Source of the DNA: Mycetocola tolaasinivorans | GTDB lineage: Bacteria; Actinomycetota; Actinomycetes; Actinomycetales; Microbacteriaceae | Length of the DNA: 64,000 bases | Assembly (NCBI RefSeq): GCF_003667565.1 | Contig: NZ_RCUX01000012.1 | Span: forward strand, 1-64,000 | Direction of reading: 5' to 3' | In this document: positions 7,970-18,099 of the stretch, one piece after another | Layout: the number at the start of each line of letters is the position of its first letter | Position numbering within the stretch: position 1 is the stretch's first letter | Translations under genes and position numbers: made by a program | The notes under the pieces: model-generated | What the model was told of the DNA's origin: nothing | Database searches by the model: none | The model's input: the letters and a program-made list of their open reading frames with translations, nothing else

Positions 7970-9337
7970 ATGAAGTACGCAGAGTCCGTCGTGGACCTGA
8001 TCGGCAACACCCCGCTGGTCAAGCTGAACCGGGTCACCGAGGGCATCACCGCTACCGTTTTGGTGAAGGTTGAGTACCTGAATCCCGGCGGATCGGTGAA
8101 GGATCGCGTCGCGCTGAAGATGATAACCGCCGCGGAGAAGTCCGGCGAGCTGCGCCCCGGCGGCACCATCGTGGAGCCCACCAGCGGTAACACCGGTGTG
8201 GGCCTGGCCCTGGTCGCGCAGCAGCGCGGATATAAGTGCGTGTTTGTCACCCCGGACAAGGTGGGCGAGGAGAAGCGCGACGTGCTGCGCGCCTACGGTG
8301 CCGAGGTCGTGGTGACGCCCACCTCGGTGAGCCCGGATTCCCCGCAGTCGTACTATGCGGTGTCCGACCGGCTGACCGCCGAGATTCCCGGGGCGTATAA
8401 GCCCAACCAGTTCTTCAACAACAACGGCCCGCTGAGCCACTATGAGTCGACCGGTCCGGAAATCTGGCGCGACACCGACGGCCGGGTCACCCACTTTGTG
8501 GCCGGTGCCGGCACCGGCGGCACGATCTCGGGGGCCGCGCGCTACCTGCGCGAGGTCTCGGATGACGGCGTGCGCATCATCGCCGCCGACCCCGAGGGGT
8601 CGATCTACTCCGGTGGCACCGGTCGCCCCTACATCGTCGAGGGTGTGGGCGAGGACATGTGGCCGGGCACCTATCACCCCGAGCTCGTGCACGAGGCCAT
8701 CGCGGTGAACGACGCCGAGTCGTTTGCGATGACCCGCCGCCTGGCCCGCGAGGAGGGCCTGCTCGTGGGCGGTTCCAGCGGCATGGCCGTGGTAGCCGGG
8801 CTGCGCGTGGCGCGGGAGCTCGGCCCGGAGGATGTCGTGGTGATCCTGCTGCCCGATTCCGGCCGCGGCTACCTCACCAAGGTGTTCAACGACACCTGGA
8901 TGCGTGACCTCGGTTACGACCACGGCGAGGGCGAGACCCTCGCGAGCGTGCTGCCCGCGGACGTGAGCGCCGCGCTGCCGCGCCTCGCCCCCACCGACAC
9001 CGTGACCGCCGCGAGCGCCCGCCTGCGCGAGCTGGGCCTGCCCGCGCTGCCCATCATCACCACCACCGAGGATCCCGTACTCGGCGAGGTCTGGGGTGCG
9101 GTGCGCGAGTCCGACCTGCTCTCCGGCATTCTCGCCGGTGAGATTTCCGGTGACACCGCGGTGGACCGCGGCATCGGCGCCAGCATCGCGACCATCGGTT
9201 CGGGCCGCAGCATCACCGAGGCCCGCGCCGCCCTGGACGAGCACGGCATTCTGCTGGTGCTGACCGATGGCAAGCCCGTCGCGATCCTGACCCCCGGCAT
9301 CCTGCTGGACGCACTGGCCGCGAAGGCCACGGCATAA
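7970..9337 (+). CDS. cbs: Cystathionine beta-synthase
   Basis: A 455-residue PLP enzyme that condenses serine (or O-acetylserine) with homocysteine to cystathionine. The PLP lysine is Lys44 in NPGGSVKDRVAL, and the SGNTG phosphate-binding loop is at about 72-76. The C-terminal third (about 335-455) has two CBS motifs ending in VLTDGKPVAILTPGILLDAL, so this is the regulatory-domain form rather than a plain cysteine synthase. It starts with ATG after GTAAGGA. A short ORF overlaps the stop and metB follows, suggesting one transsulfuration operon. Confidence 0.9.
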   Translation: MKYAESVVDLIGNTPLVKLNRVTEGITATVLVKVEYLNPGGSVKDRVALKMITAAEKSGELRPGGTIVEPTSGNTGVGLALVAQQRGYKCVFVTPDKVGEEKRDVLRAYGAEVVVTPTSVSPDSPQSYYAVSDRLTAEIPGAYKPNQFFNNNGPLSHYESTGPEIWRDTDGRVTHFVAGAGTGGTISGAARYLREVSDDGVRIIAADPEGSIYSGGTGRPYIVEGVGEDMWPGTYHPELVHEAIAVNDAESFAMTRRLAREEGLLVGGSSGMAVVAGLRVARELGPEDVVVILLPDSGRGYLTKVFNDTWMRDLGYDHGEGETLASVLPADVSAALPRLAPTDTVTAASARLRELGLPALPIITTTEDPVLGEVWGAVRESDLLSGILAGEISGDTAVDRGIGASIATIGSGRSITEARAALDEHGILLVLTDGKPVAILTPGILLDALAAKATA

Positions 9338-9426
9338 TGAGCGAGATCCTCGGGGTTCCGGTGGCCGTGCTCGCCGCCACCGCGACCCAGAACGTGTCCG
9401 GTATCACCGGCGAGTGTCCGCGCTAA
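9337..9426 (+). CDS. possible 29-residue ORF between cbs and metB
   Basis: ATG 9337 shares a base with the cbs stop (TAATG) and opens a 29-codon frame beginning MSEILGVPVAVLAATATQ and containing one cysteine near the end. TAATG overlaps usually allow translational coupling, so translation is plausible. No family is recognised and there is no independent Shine-Dalgarno sequence; it could be a leader for metB or a gene remnant. Confidence 0.3.
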   Translation: MSEILGVPVAVLAATATQNVSGITGECPR

Positions 9427-9534
9427 TCGCCCCGTAACATCGCGTTTCGGGCGACCCCGTCGCCACCACTCCTGGCGTGCCTCGCACGCCCCTCCGCGCC
9501 ACGCGCGCACACGCTCTTTCCGAAAGGACACCCC

Positions 9535-10725
<1,191 letters not shown>

Positions 10726-10738
10726 CACGCCCTCACTG

Positions 10739-10772
10739 CCGGGTGGCTCCTTCGGGGGTCACCCGGTTTTTT
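10739..10772 (+). terminator. intrinsic terminator after metB
   Basis: Stem CCGGGTG (10739-10745) with CACCCGG (10760-10766), then six T residues. It separates metB from the peptide-type ABC operon. Confidence 0.85.
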
Positions 10773-10911
10773 GTGCCGTGGTGCATTGCGAAGTGTGACG
10801 GGGGATGACTCGGGGCGTCTTTTCGGATAGCGGGCGTTGTGATACGCGTGTGAACATGCTGACACCCGTTCACGTGGCAAATTGTCACCATCCCCCTCGA
10901 AAGGCACCCCG

Positions 10912-12579
10912 ATGCGTTTGGGCCCCAAAAAACTGCTCCCGCTCCTTGGCACACTGACACTGGCAGCGCTGCTCGCGGGCTGTGCGGCCCCCGGTGCGGC
11001 CACACCCGGAGGCGGCACCAAGGACGTCGGTGCGCCCGTCGATGGCGGTACGCTGACCTTCGCAACCGACCGTGAACCGCGCTCGCTCGACTCCGCCGCC
11101 GGACAGGACCAGCCGCAGGCCCTCATCGCCCGCGCCTACCTCGACTCCCTGGTGCGCCAGGAGTCGGACGGTTCGTTCACGCCGTGGCTCGCGAAGTCTT
11201 GGGAGATCTCGCCGGACGACCTGACCTACACCCTCCACCTCCGCACCGACGTGCACTTCACCGACGGCACCCCGTTCAACGCCGCCGCGGTCAAGGCCAA
11301 CGTGGACTACTGGCTCGACCCCGCCACCGCCGCCTCGGAAACCTCCAGCGCGTTTGAGAACTTTAAGAGCCTGGAAACCCCGGATGACTCCACCGTGGTC
11401 ATCACACTGAGCGCGCCCTACGCCGACTTCCTCTCGGTGCTGGCCTCCTCCTTCGCGGGCATCCAGTCGCCCGCCGGTATCGCCCGCGGTATCGAGGGCA
11501 ATGCTGCCGCACCGATCGGATCCGGCCCCTTCAAGATCGAGTCCTGGGACAAGCAGTCCCAGGTGGTCCTGGTCCGTAACAAGGACTACAACTGGGCACC
11601 GGCCACCGCCGCCCACCAGGGCCCGGCGCACCTCGACAAGATCATCTGGCGCTTCATCTCCGAACCGACCACCCGCTTTGCCGCGCTGCAGTCGGGTGAG
11701 GTCGACGCGATCGAGACGATCCCGCCGGAGAGCTTCCAGACCGCAACGAGCAGCGACAACCTGACCCTGATCGACGGTAAGCGCGCCGGCGTGCCGGTCC
11801 AGCTCGACTTCAACACCAAGCGTGCCCCGTTCAACGACGTCTCCGTGCGCCAGGCATTCCGCTACGCCACCGACGTGGAGGCGGGCCTGAAGAGCGTGTT
11901 CTTCGGTGCCTACCAGGGCTTCGGCGGGGCGCTCTCGCCGAGCACCATCTTCTTCGACCCGGCGTTTGAGAAGACCTACACCCGCAACCTCGACAAGGCG
12001 AACAAGCTCCTCGACGAGGCCGGATGGACCACGCGCGACTCCGCCGGATACCGCACCAAGGACGGCAAGCGCCTCACCGCGAACGTCTCGATGGGCTTCG
12101 GCACCCTGCCGCAGGAGTACTTCCTGCTCGACCAGATCCAGGGCAGCGTCAAGGAGGTTGGTATCGACCTCCAGTACGAGAAGCTCGATGACGGCCAGGC
12201 TGCCCAGCGCCGCGCCGACTGGGACTACGACCTGACCAAGGACTATTGGGGTGGCCCGAACACCGCCGCCGCGCTCTTCTTCCTCTACGAGAGCACCCAG
12301 AACATCCCCACCGCCGCCGGGTACCACAACAACGGCACCGGCTACGAAAACCCCGAGCTCGACGCAGCCATCAACCAGGCAAACCTGATTACCGACCCCG
12401 CCAAGCGTCAGGCACTGTACTCGACCGCGCAGAAGATCATCTCCGAGCAGGCCCTCGCGGTGCCGCTGTACATCCAGCCGCTGCAGTACCTGTACCGCAA
12501 CGATCGGGTGGCCGGGGTCAACACCGACCCGCGTTCGAACCAGGCGTCCTTCTACGACAGCTGGGTCCTCGCTCGATGA
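10912..12579 (+). CDS. Peptide/nickel-type ABC substrate-binding lipoprotein
   Basis: A 555-residue family 5 binding protein. The signal peptide ends in lipobox LAGC with Cys24. The conserved YLDSLVRQESDGSFTPWLAKSW and YTLHLRTDVHFTDGTPFNA regions are hallmarks of the OppA/DppA class. ATG 10912 is chosen over the upstream in-frame start because GAAAGG lies about seven bases before it and the signal peptide starts there. It heads a five-gene operon with coupled starts ending in a flavin monooxygenase, so the ligand may be an organosulfur compound rather than a peptide. Confidence 0.88.
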   Translation: MRLGPKKLLPLLGTLTLAALLAGCAAPGAATPGGGTKDVGAPVDGGTLTFATDREPRSLDSAAGQDQPQALIARAYLDSLVRQESDGSFTPWLAKSWEISPDDLTYTLHLRTDVHFTDGTPFNAAAVKANVDYWLDPATAASETSSAFENFKSLETPDDSTVVITLSAPYADFLSVLASSFAGIQSPAGIARGIEGNAAAPIGSGPFKIESWDKQSQVVLVRNKDYNWAPATAAHQGPAHLDKIIWRFISEPTTRFAALQSGEVDAIETIPPESFQTATSSDNLTLIDGKRAGVPVQLDFNTKRAPFNDVSVRQAFRYATDVEAGLKSVFFGAYQGFGGALSPSTIFFDPAFEKTYTRNLDKANKLLDEAGWTTRDSAGYRTKDGKRLTANVSMGFGTLPQEYFLLDQIQGSVKEVGIDLQYEKLDDGQAAQRRADWDYDLTKDYWGGPNTAAALFFLYESTQNIPTAAGYHNNGTGYENPELDAAINQANLITDPAKRQALYSTAQKIISEQALAVPLYIQPLQYLYRNDRVAGVNTDPRSNQASFYDSWVLAR

Positions 12580-13721
12580 CCCAGAGCTCCCCGCCACGCG
12601 CATCCGGGAGCGAAGCGGTGCCCGCCGGTACGGAAACCTCCGTACCGGCGTTCGCCGCCCCTGCCTCCGAACCTGCCCATGCCTCCGAACCCGCTGATGC
12701 CGCTCCCCCCGCTGCGGCCGCACTCCCGAGTCCTCCCGCCGCCGATCCTCGCGCTCGCGCGGATCGGCGGGACGATACCCGTGCCTTCCTCACCTTCCTC
12801 GCGCTGCGCATCCTCGCCGGTCTCGGCGTGGTGCTCGTCGCGGTGAGCCTCGGGTTTTTCCTCCTGCGCCTGGTCCCCGGGGCCGACTCCGTGCAGACGC
12901 TGATCGGTGCCAACGGGCGGGCACTCACCAACGAGCAGATCGCCGCGGTGCGGGCCGATCTGGGCCTCGATCACTCCCTGATCGTGCAGTATGGCATCTA
13001 CCTCGGCAAGCTCGTCACGGGTGACCTTGGCACCTCGTACCTGCAGCGGCAACCGGTGTCGCTGATCCTCGGTCCGCAGATTCTCTCGACGCTGCAGCTC
13101 GCCGGCACCGCCCTGGGGTTCGCCTGGATCCTCGCCACGGTGTCGACCCTGCTGACCGCCGGGCGTCGCCGCCTGATCGAAACCCCCGGCCGCGTGGTCG
13201 AGATCATCGCCGCGAGCCTCCCGCAGTTCTGGCTCGGGCTCATGCTGCTGCTCGTGTTCGCGATCGGTTGGCACTGGTTCCCGGTCTCCGGCGGCACCGG
13301 ATTCTCCGGAATCGTGCTGCCCGCACTCACCCTGGCGATCCCGCTGGCCGGGCTCATCGGTCAGCTCACTCGTGAGTCCTTCACCGAGGCGCTTGACCAG
13401 CCGTTTGTGCTCTCCGCTCGCGCCCGCGGGCTCTCGGATCTCTCGGTGCGCTTCCGGCACGCGCTGCGCCACGCCCTCATCCCGGCGCTCGCGTTCTCCG
13501 GGCAGTCGATCGGGTGGCTGCTTGGCGGCACCCTCGTGGTGGAGGAGATTTTCGCCCGCCCGGGGATCGGCCGCGTGATCTTCGCGGCGGTGAACTCCCG
13601 TGATCTCCCGCTGGTGCTCGGCGTGGTCATCGTGGTGGCGGTGGGCTACGTGCTCGTGAGTATCATCGTCGACATTCTGTACCGCATCATTGATCCGCGA
13701 ATCGGAGTAAACGGCGCATGA
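12576..13721 (+). CDS. ABC transporter permease (DppB-like)
   Basis: A 381-residue permease. ATG 12576 overlaps the binding-protein stop (ATGA), which fixes the start even though the frame is open further upstream. The first ~70 residues are an unusual Ala/Pro/Glu-rich cytoplasmic extension; the core begins at FLALRILAGLGVVLVAVSLG and carries the VRADLGLDHSLIVQYGIYLG segment and the EAA-like loop (FVLSARARGLSDLSVRFRHA) of DppB/OppB permeases. Confidence 0.88.
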   Translation: MTQSSPPRASGSEAVPAGTETSVPAFAAPASEPAHASEPADAAPPAAAALPSPPAADPRARADRRDDTRAFLTFLALRILAGLGVVLVAVSLGFFLLRLVPGADSVQTLIGANGRALTNEQIAAVRADLGLDHSLIVQYGIYLGKLVTGDLGTSYLQRQPVSLILGPQILSTLQLAGTALGFAWILATVSTLLTAGRRRLIETPGRVVEIIAASLPQFWLGLMLLLVFAIGWHWFPVSGGTGFSGIVLPALTLAIPLAGLIGQLTRESFTEALDQPFVLSARARGLSDLSVRFRHALRHALIPALAFSGQSIGWLLGGTLVVEEIFARPGIGRVIFAAVNSRDLPLVLGVVIVVAVGYVLVSIIVDILYRIIDPRIGVNGA

Positions 13722-14584
13722 CTCAGACCCAGTACTCGCTCTCCTCGGTGCGGCAGGACCTCCGCCCGCGCCGCGTCCGGCTGTGGGGCATCCCGTTCGG
13801 GGTAGCGCTCGCCCTCGCCTTCGCCCTGTTTCTGCTGGTGGCCGCGGTCGCCCCGCAGATCGTGGCGTGGGGTGACCCGTTTGCCACCGACCCCGCCGCG
13901 GCGTTTTCTGCCCCCGGGGCCGCGCACATCTTCGGTACCGATCACGCGGGCCGCGACATCTACACCCGCATCGTGTTCGGTGCCCAGCAGTCGCTTCTGA
14001 TTGGCGTGGCCGCCACCGCGATTGGGGTGGGCGGCGGGCTCATCCTCGGGCTCGGCTCGGCACTCGCACCGCGCGCCGTGGACCTCGTGGTGGGCCGCCT
14101 CATCGAGGTGCTGTTTGTGTTTCCGACCGTGCTGATCGCGCTCATCCTCATCTCGATTCTCGGCTCCGGAATCGGTCCGCTGATCGTCGCGGTGGGGCTC
14201 GGAACCGTGGCCGATAGCGCTCGCCTCATCCGCGCGCAGGCGCTCAAGGTCAAGCACGGGGAGTTCGTGGCCGCCTCCCGAGCCCTCGGCCGTTCGAGTA
14301 CCGCGGTGCTCCTGCAGACCATTGCCCCCAACGTCATCCGTCCGATCTTCGTGATCGCGACCCTCGGTGTGGGCCAGGCGATCCTCTGGGCCTCGAGCCT
14401 GTCGTTCCTCGGCCTCGGGGCCGCACCGCCCTCGCCCGAGTGGGGCACGATGCTGGCCGACGGGCGCAACTACCTCCAGGTGGCCTGGTGGATCTCGCTG
14501 TTCCCCGGCCTCTTCATCACCCTCAGCGCGCTCAGCCTCACGATTATCGGCCGGTTCCTGCAGCAGCGCACGGAGGGACGATAG
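13718..14584 (+). CDS. ABC transporter permease (DppC-like)
   Basis: A 288-residue permease whose ATG overlaps the previous stop (ATGA). It has the family's FGTDHAGRDIYTRIVFGAQQ region and the EFVAASRALGRSSTAVLLQT loop that contacts the ATPase. It forms the channel with the preceding DppB-like subunit. Confidence 0.9.
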   Translation: MTQTQYSLSSVRQDLRPRRVRLWGIPFGVALALAFALFLLVAAVAPQIVAWGDPFATDPAAAFSAPGAAHIFGTDHAGRDIYTRIVFGAQQSLLIGVAATAIGVGGGLILGLGSALAPRAVDLVVGRLIEVLFVFPTVLIALILISILGSGIGPLIVAVGLGTVADSARLIRAQALKVKHGEFVAASRALGRSSTAVLLQTIAPNVIRPIFVIATLGVGQAILWASSLSFLGLGAAPPSPEWGTMLADGRNYLQVAWWISLFPGLFITLSALSLTIIGRFLQQRTEGR

Positions 14585-14645
14585 CCATGACGACCATCGA
14601 TCGTTTTCGAGACCAGTGCACGGAAGGACGTCAGCCATGACCACA
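14568..14645 (+). repeat. duplicated ribosome-binding site and start, with 17-codon ORF
   Basis: Two near-identical blocks of about 28 bases lie 50 bp apart (from about 14568 and 14618): GCACGGAGGGACG...AGCCATGACGACC and GCACGGAAGGACG...AGCCATGACCACA. The first copy opens a 17-codon ORF at 14587 (MTTIDRFRDQCTEGRQP) whose TGA overlaps the real ATPase start at 14637 as ATGA. It looks like a small tandem duplication of a translation-initiation region that left a coupled micro-ORF. Confidence 0.55.
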
Positions 14646-16319
14646 CGGGAGTACACCGGGCCGCTGGCCGAGGTTGAGGGCCTGCGCGTGGAGTTTGAGC
14701 GCGCCGATGGAAGCCGGATCACCGCGGTGCACGATCTCGGCTTCTCCGTGGAGCCGGGCAAGATCACCGCCCTGGTGGGGGAGTCGGGATCGGGCAAGAG
14801 CGTGTCCGCGCGCAGCCTGATCGGGCTCGCCGGGCAGGGCGCACGGGTGGGGGCCGAGCGGCTGGACGTCCTCGGCCGCGATGCCCGCGCGTTTACCGAC
14901 CGACAGTGGCGGTCGATCCGTGGCCGCGAGGTGGGGCTCATCCTGCAGGACGCCCTGACCTCGCTCGATCCGCTGCGCCCGATCGGCCGCGAGATCAGTG
15001 GTGCCCTCACCGCGCACCGCTGGGGAACCCGCGACACCCGACGTGCCCGCGTGCTGGACGCGCTCGCCGAGGCGGGGCTGGACCAGCCCGAGCGGTACGT
15101 CCGGGCTCGCTCGGGCGAGCTCTCGGGTGGGCAGCGACAGCGTGCACTCATCGCGCAGGCCCTCGCGGCCGGTCCCCAACTCCTCATCGCCGATGAACCC
15201 ACCACCGCCCTGGATATGACGGTGCAGGCCCAGATTCTCGACCTCTTTGAGCGGTTGCGGGATCGTGGCCACGGCATCCTGCTGATCTCCCACGACCTCG
15301 GCGTCGTCGGTCGCTTGGCCGACACCGTGCTGGTACTCGGGGAGGGCCGGGTGGTGGAGAGCGGCAGCGCTCGGGAGGTCCTGACCGCACCCCGGGCCGA
15401 GTACACGCGGGCGTTGCTCCGGGCGATCCCGGATCCGAGCCGTCGCGGACAGCGGCTGAGCGCGGCCCCGCCGCTGGCGATCGAGGGGCGTGCGGGGGCA
15501 CCGGTGCCCGCGAGCACCGCGGGAGACGTCACGGCCGATACCGCGGTCAGCGCACGCGGCGTGGGACGCACCTACACCGCTCGCGGCGGCTTCGCCCTGG
15601 CCGACATCAGCTTCGACGTTCCCCGGGGCACCACCCTCGGTATCGTCGGGGAGTCGGGGTCGGGAAAGTCGACACTCGCGCGTCTCCTGGGCGCACTGGA
15701 TACGCCGAACACCGGGGAGATCACCGTCTTCGGTGAGCCCTGGTCGGCCCTCAGTAACCGCGAGCGTGTGCCCGTGCGACACCGGGTGCAGGTTGTCTAT
15801 CAGGACCCGCTGAGCTCGTTTGATCCGCGGCACCGCGTGATCACGATCCTGCTCGACGCCCTGCGGGTGAACGCGGATCGCCCCGGTGGCATCACCGATC
15901 GAGCGGCGCAGCGTGCGCGCGCACTCGAACTGCTCACCCAGGTGGGCCTCTCCACCGATCTCGCCGACCGGCATCCGCTCTCGCTCTCGGGCGGCCAGCG
16001 GCAGCGCGTGGCCATCGCCCGGGCGCTGGCCTGCGCCCCCGACGTCCTCATCCTCGATGAGCCCGTCTCAGCGCTCGACGTCTCGGTTCAGGCGCAGGTG
16101 CTCGACCTCCTCCAGGATCTCCAGCGCGCCCTCGGGCTCACCTACCTCTTCATCAGCCACGACCTCGCGGTGATCCACCACGTGAGCGATCGCGTGCTGG
16201 TGCTTCGGCACGGCCGCGCCGTCGAAATCGGGGAGGCGGACCAGGTTCTGCAACACCCCGAGAACGCCTACACGCGTGAGCTCGTGGCCGCCATCCCGCA
16301 TCCCCTCCCCACTCCCTAG
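14637..16319 (+). CDS. ABC transporter ATPase, fused DppD-DppF type
   Basis: A 560-residue protein with two complete ATPase domains in one chain, replacing the usual DppD and DppF pair. Domain 1 has Walker A GESGSGKS (about 47-54), signature LSGGQRQR (about 161) and Walker B IADEPTTALD (about 184). Domain 2 repeats these at about 338, 450 and 473. All motifs are intact. The start follows GGAAGGACG and overlaps the upstream micro-ORF. It energises the DppB/DppC-like permeases. Confidence 0.9.
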   Translation: MTTREYTGPLAEVEGLRVEFERADGSRITAVHDLGFSVEPGKITALVGESGSGKSVSARSLIGLAGQGARVGAERLDVLGRDARAFTDRQWRSIRGREVGLILQDALTSLDPLRPIGREISGALTAHRWGTRDTRRARVLDALAEAGLDQPERYVRARSGELSGGQRQRALIAQALAAGPQLLIADEPTTALDMTVQAQILDLFERLRDRGHGILLISHDLGVVGRLADTVLVLGEGRVVESGSAREVLTAPRAEYTRALLRAIPDPSRRGQRLSAAPPLAIEGRAGAPVPASTAGDVTADTAVSARGVGRTYTARGGFALADISFDVPRGTTLGIVGESGSGKSTLARLLGALDTPNTGEITVFGEPWSALSNRERVPVRHRVQVVYQDPLSSFDPRHRVITILLDALRVNADRPGGITDRAAQRARALELLTQVGLSTDLADRHPLSLSGGQRQRVAIARALACAPDVLILDEPVSALDVSVQAQVLDLLQDLQRALGLTYLFISHDLAVIHHVSDRVLVLRHGRAVEIGEADQVLQHPENAYTRELVAAIPHPLPTP

Positions 16320-16334
16320 CCTGAAAAGGACAGC

Positions 16335-17717
16335 ATGACCACTCCCCAGAAACCCCTCGTCTTTGGCGTCTACGAGCAAGCCGCCGTGGGCCTCGGCGGT
16401 GTGCCGAGCCTCTGGACCCACCCCGAGGATGAGCGACTCGGTATCGACCGCCTGCCGTTCTGGCAGAACATGACCACCATTGCCGAGCAGGCAAACCTCG
16501 ATGTCTTCTTCTTTGGTGATGTCCTCGGCCTGTATGACATCTATGGCGGCGGGCATGAGTCCGCCGTCGAGTGGGCAGTGGAGGCTCCGGCGAACGATCC
16601 GCTGCTCTACGTGGCCGCACTCGCCGCCCAGACGAAGAACCTCGCCTACGGCCTGACCGCGAGCACCACCTATGAGCACCCGTTTGCGTTTGCGCGCCGG
16701 CTCAGCACCCTCGATCACCTCTCCGAGGGGCGCATCGGATGGAACATCGTGACGTCGTATCTGGAGAACGCCGCCCGGAACTTTGGGCTCGATGGCCAGA
16801 TCAAGCACGATGACCGCTACGACCGTGCCGAGGAGTTCCTCGACGTGGTCTACAAGCTGTGGGAGGGCAGCTGGGCCGACGATGCGATCATCGCGGACAA
16901 GGCGGCCCTGCGCTATGCCGACGGTAGCCGGGTGCGTCGCATCGATCACGAGGGCGCGGTCTACCGCGTCCAGGGGCCGCACCTCACGAGCCCCACCCCG
17001 CAGCGCACGCCGTTCCTCTTCCAGGCCGGATGGAGCCCGCGCGGCAAGGCGTTCGCCGCGAAGCACGCCGAGATGGTGTTCGTGGGCAACGGCGACCCCG
17101 AGGCGGTGCGCACCGGCCTGATCGATATCAACACCCAGGCGCGCGCCCTCGGCCGCGAGGAAAACGCGGTGCAGTCGCTCAGCGTGATGCGCCTCGTGGT
17201 GGGTCGCACCGAGATCGAGGCGCAGGAAAAGTACGACCTCCTGCAGAGCAACTATCACCTGGAGGCGCAGCTGGTGAGCTACGCCGGCGACACCGGGATC
17301 GACCTCAGCCAGTACGCCGATCACGAACCCCTGGGCTCGCACAGCGAGGGCTTCGCCTCGAACGTGCGCAACCACGGGAAATCCGCCACCCCGATCACCG
17401 CGGGCGAGCTGCGTGCGCAGTTCTCGAGCGTCACCCGCGGACAGGGCACCACCTTCGTCGGCACCCCCGAGCAGGTGGCCGACCAGATTGAGCAGCGCGC
17501 CGCCTACACCGGCACCACCGGTTTCATGCTGACGCAGTTCATCTCGCCGGGCTCCCTCGAGGACTTCACCACCCTCGTGGTGCCCGAGCTCATCAAGCGC
17601 GGGCTCTACCGCGAGGACGCCCCCACCGGCACCCTTCGCTCACGCCTGCGCGCCGACGGCTCCAGCCGCCTCGACCCCGGGCACCACGCCGCCTCGTTCC
17701 GCTTCCCCGCGCGGTAG
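16335..17717 (+). CDS. LLM-class flavin-dependent monooxygenase (NtaA/SnaA/DszA type)
   Basis: A 460-residue luciferase-like monooxygenase. Recognisable family segments are HLSEGRIGWNIVTSYLENAA, YDRAEEFLDVVYKLWEG, and FLFQAGWSPRGKAFAAKHAE. These enzymes use reduced FMN from a partner reductase and O2; relatives act on nitrilotriacetate, sulfones or other C-S and C-N compounds. It starts 15 bp after the ABC ATPase with AAAGGACAG as ribosome site and ends the operon at a strong terminator. Proximity to cbs/metB supports a role in sulfur release, which is inference. Confidence 0.85.
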   Translation: MTTPQKPLVFGVYEQAAVGLGGVPSLWTHPEDERLGIDRLPFWQNMTTIAEQANLDVFFFGDVLGLYDIYGGGHESAVEWAVEAPANDPLLYVAALAAQTKNLAYGLTASTTYEHPFAFARRLSTLDHLSEGRIGWNIVTSYLENAARNFGLDGQIKHDDRYDRAEEFLDVVYKLWEGSWADDAIIADKAALRYADGSRVRRIDHEGAVYRVQGPHLTSPTPQRTPFLFQAGWSPRGKAFAAKHAEMVFVGNGDPEAVRTGLIDINTQARALGREENAVQSLSVMRLVVGRTEIEAQEKYDLLQSNYHLEAQLVSYAGDTGIDLSQYADHEPLGSHSEGFASNVRNHGKSATPITAGELRAQFSSVTRGQGTTFVGTPEQVADQIEQRAAYTGTTGFMLTQFISPGSLEDFTTLVVPELIKRGLYREDAPTGTLRSRLRADGSSRLDPGHHAASFRFPAR

Positions 17718-18099
17718 GTAAGCGCACTCGGCTCACGCTCAGAAAACGGAAGTCAACCGGGCGGTTTCCCTCGTGGAAACCGCTCGGTTTTTTGTGCCCG
17801 GGGCACCCCACCCCCAAACGGAGGCCGCGATCGACTCCGAGGGCCACGCAGAGCGGGCAGGATGGGTGACCGAACGGTAAGGGTGCGGGCGCGTGAGAGG
17901 AGGAGATCCCCGTGATACTGGGGTTTCGTGGGGGAGGCAATCGGTTAGGAAACGGTCATTTTGGCGGAGGGAACGGGCGGGGGTGCGCAAAAAATCGCGT
18001 GTTAGCGTGAGGAAATCATCCCCCACGCAGTTTCACTCAATGAGGAGAAGTACCTTCCGTGCACCCTCACTGTTTGCGTACCGAAACCGAGGCCCCCGT
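17718..18099. other. intergenic region between monooxygenase and MFS genes
   Basis: 382 bases. The first part holds the operon terminator (17756-17793). The remainder is G-rich on the plus strand; a frame open from 17893 into the MFS gene has no credible start or membrane-protein character before 18100. The MFS promoter must lie here but I see no convincing -35/-10 pair. Confidence 0.5.
17756..17793 (+). terminator. intrinsic terminator after monooxygenase
   Basis: A 9-bp perfect core stem GCGGTTTCC (17761-17769) with GGAAACCGC (17775-17783), extended outward by CCG/CGG around one wobble, then six T residues. Confidence 0.85.

Noticed and set aside
10860-10887. TGACA...TGTCA inverted repeat as a McbR-type sulfur operator
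   Set aside because: Arms are only five bases with an 18-base gap, too weak to separate from chance.
17893-18099. 69-residue extension of the polyol MFS transporter
   Set aside because: The added residues are Arg/Ser-rich with no family match; the transporter's normal N-terminus starts at 18100.
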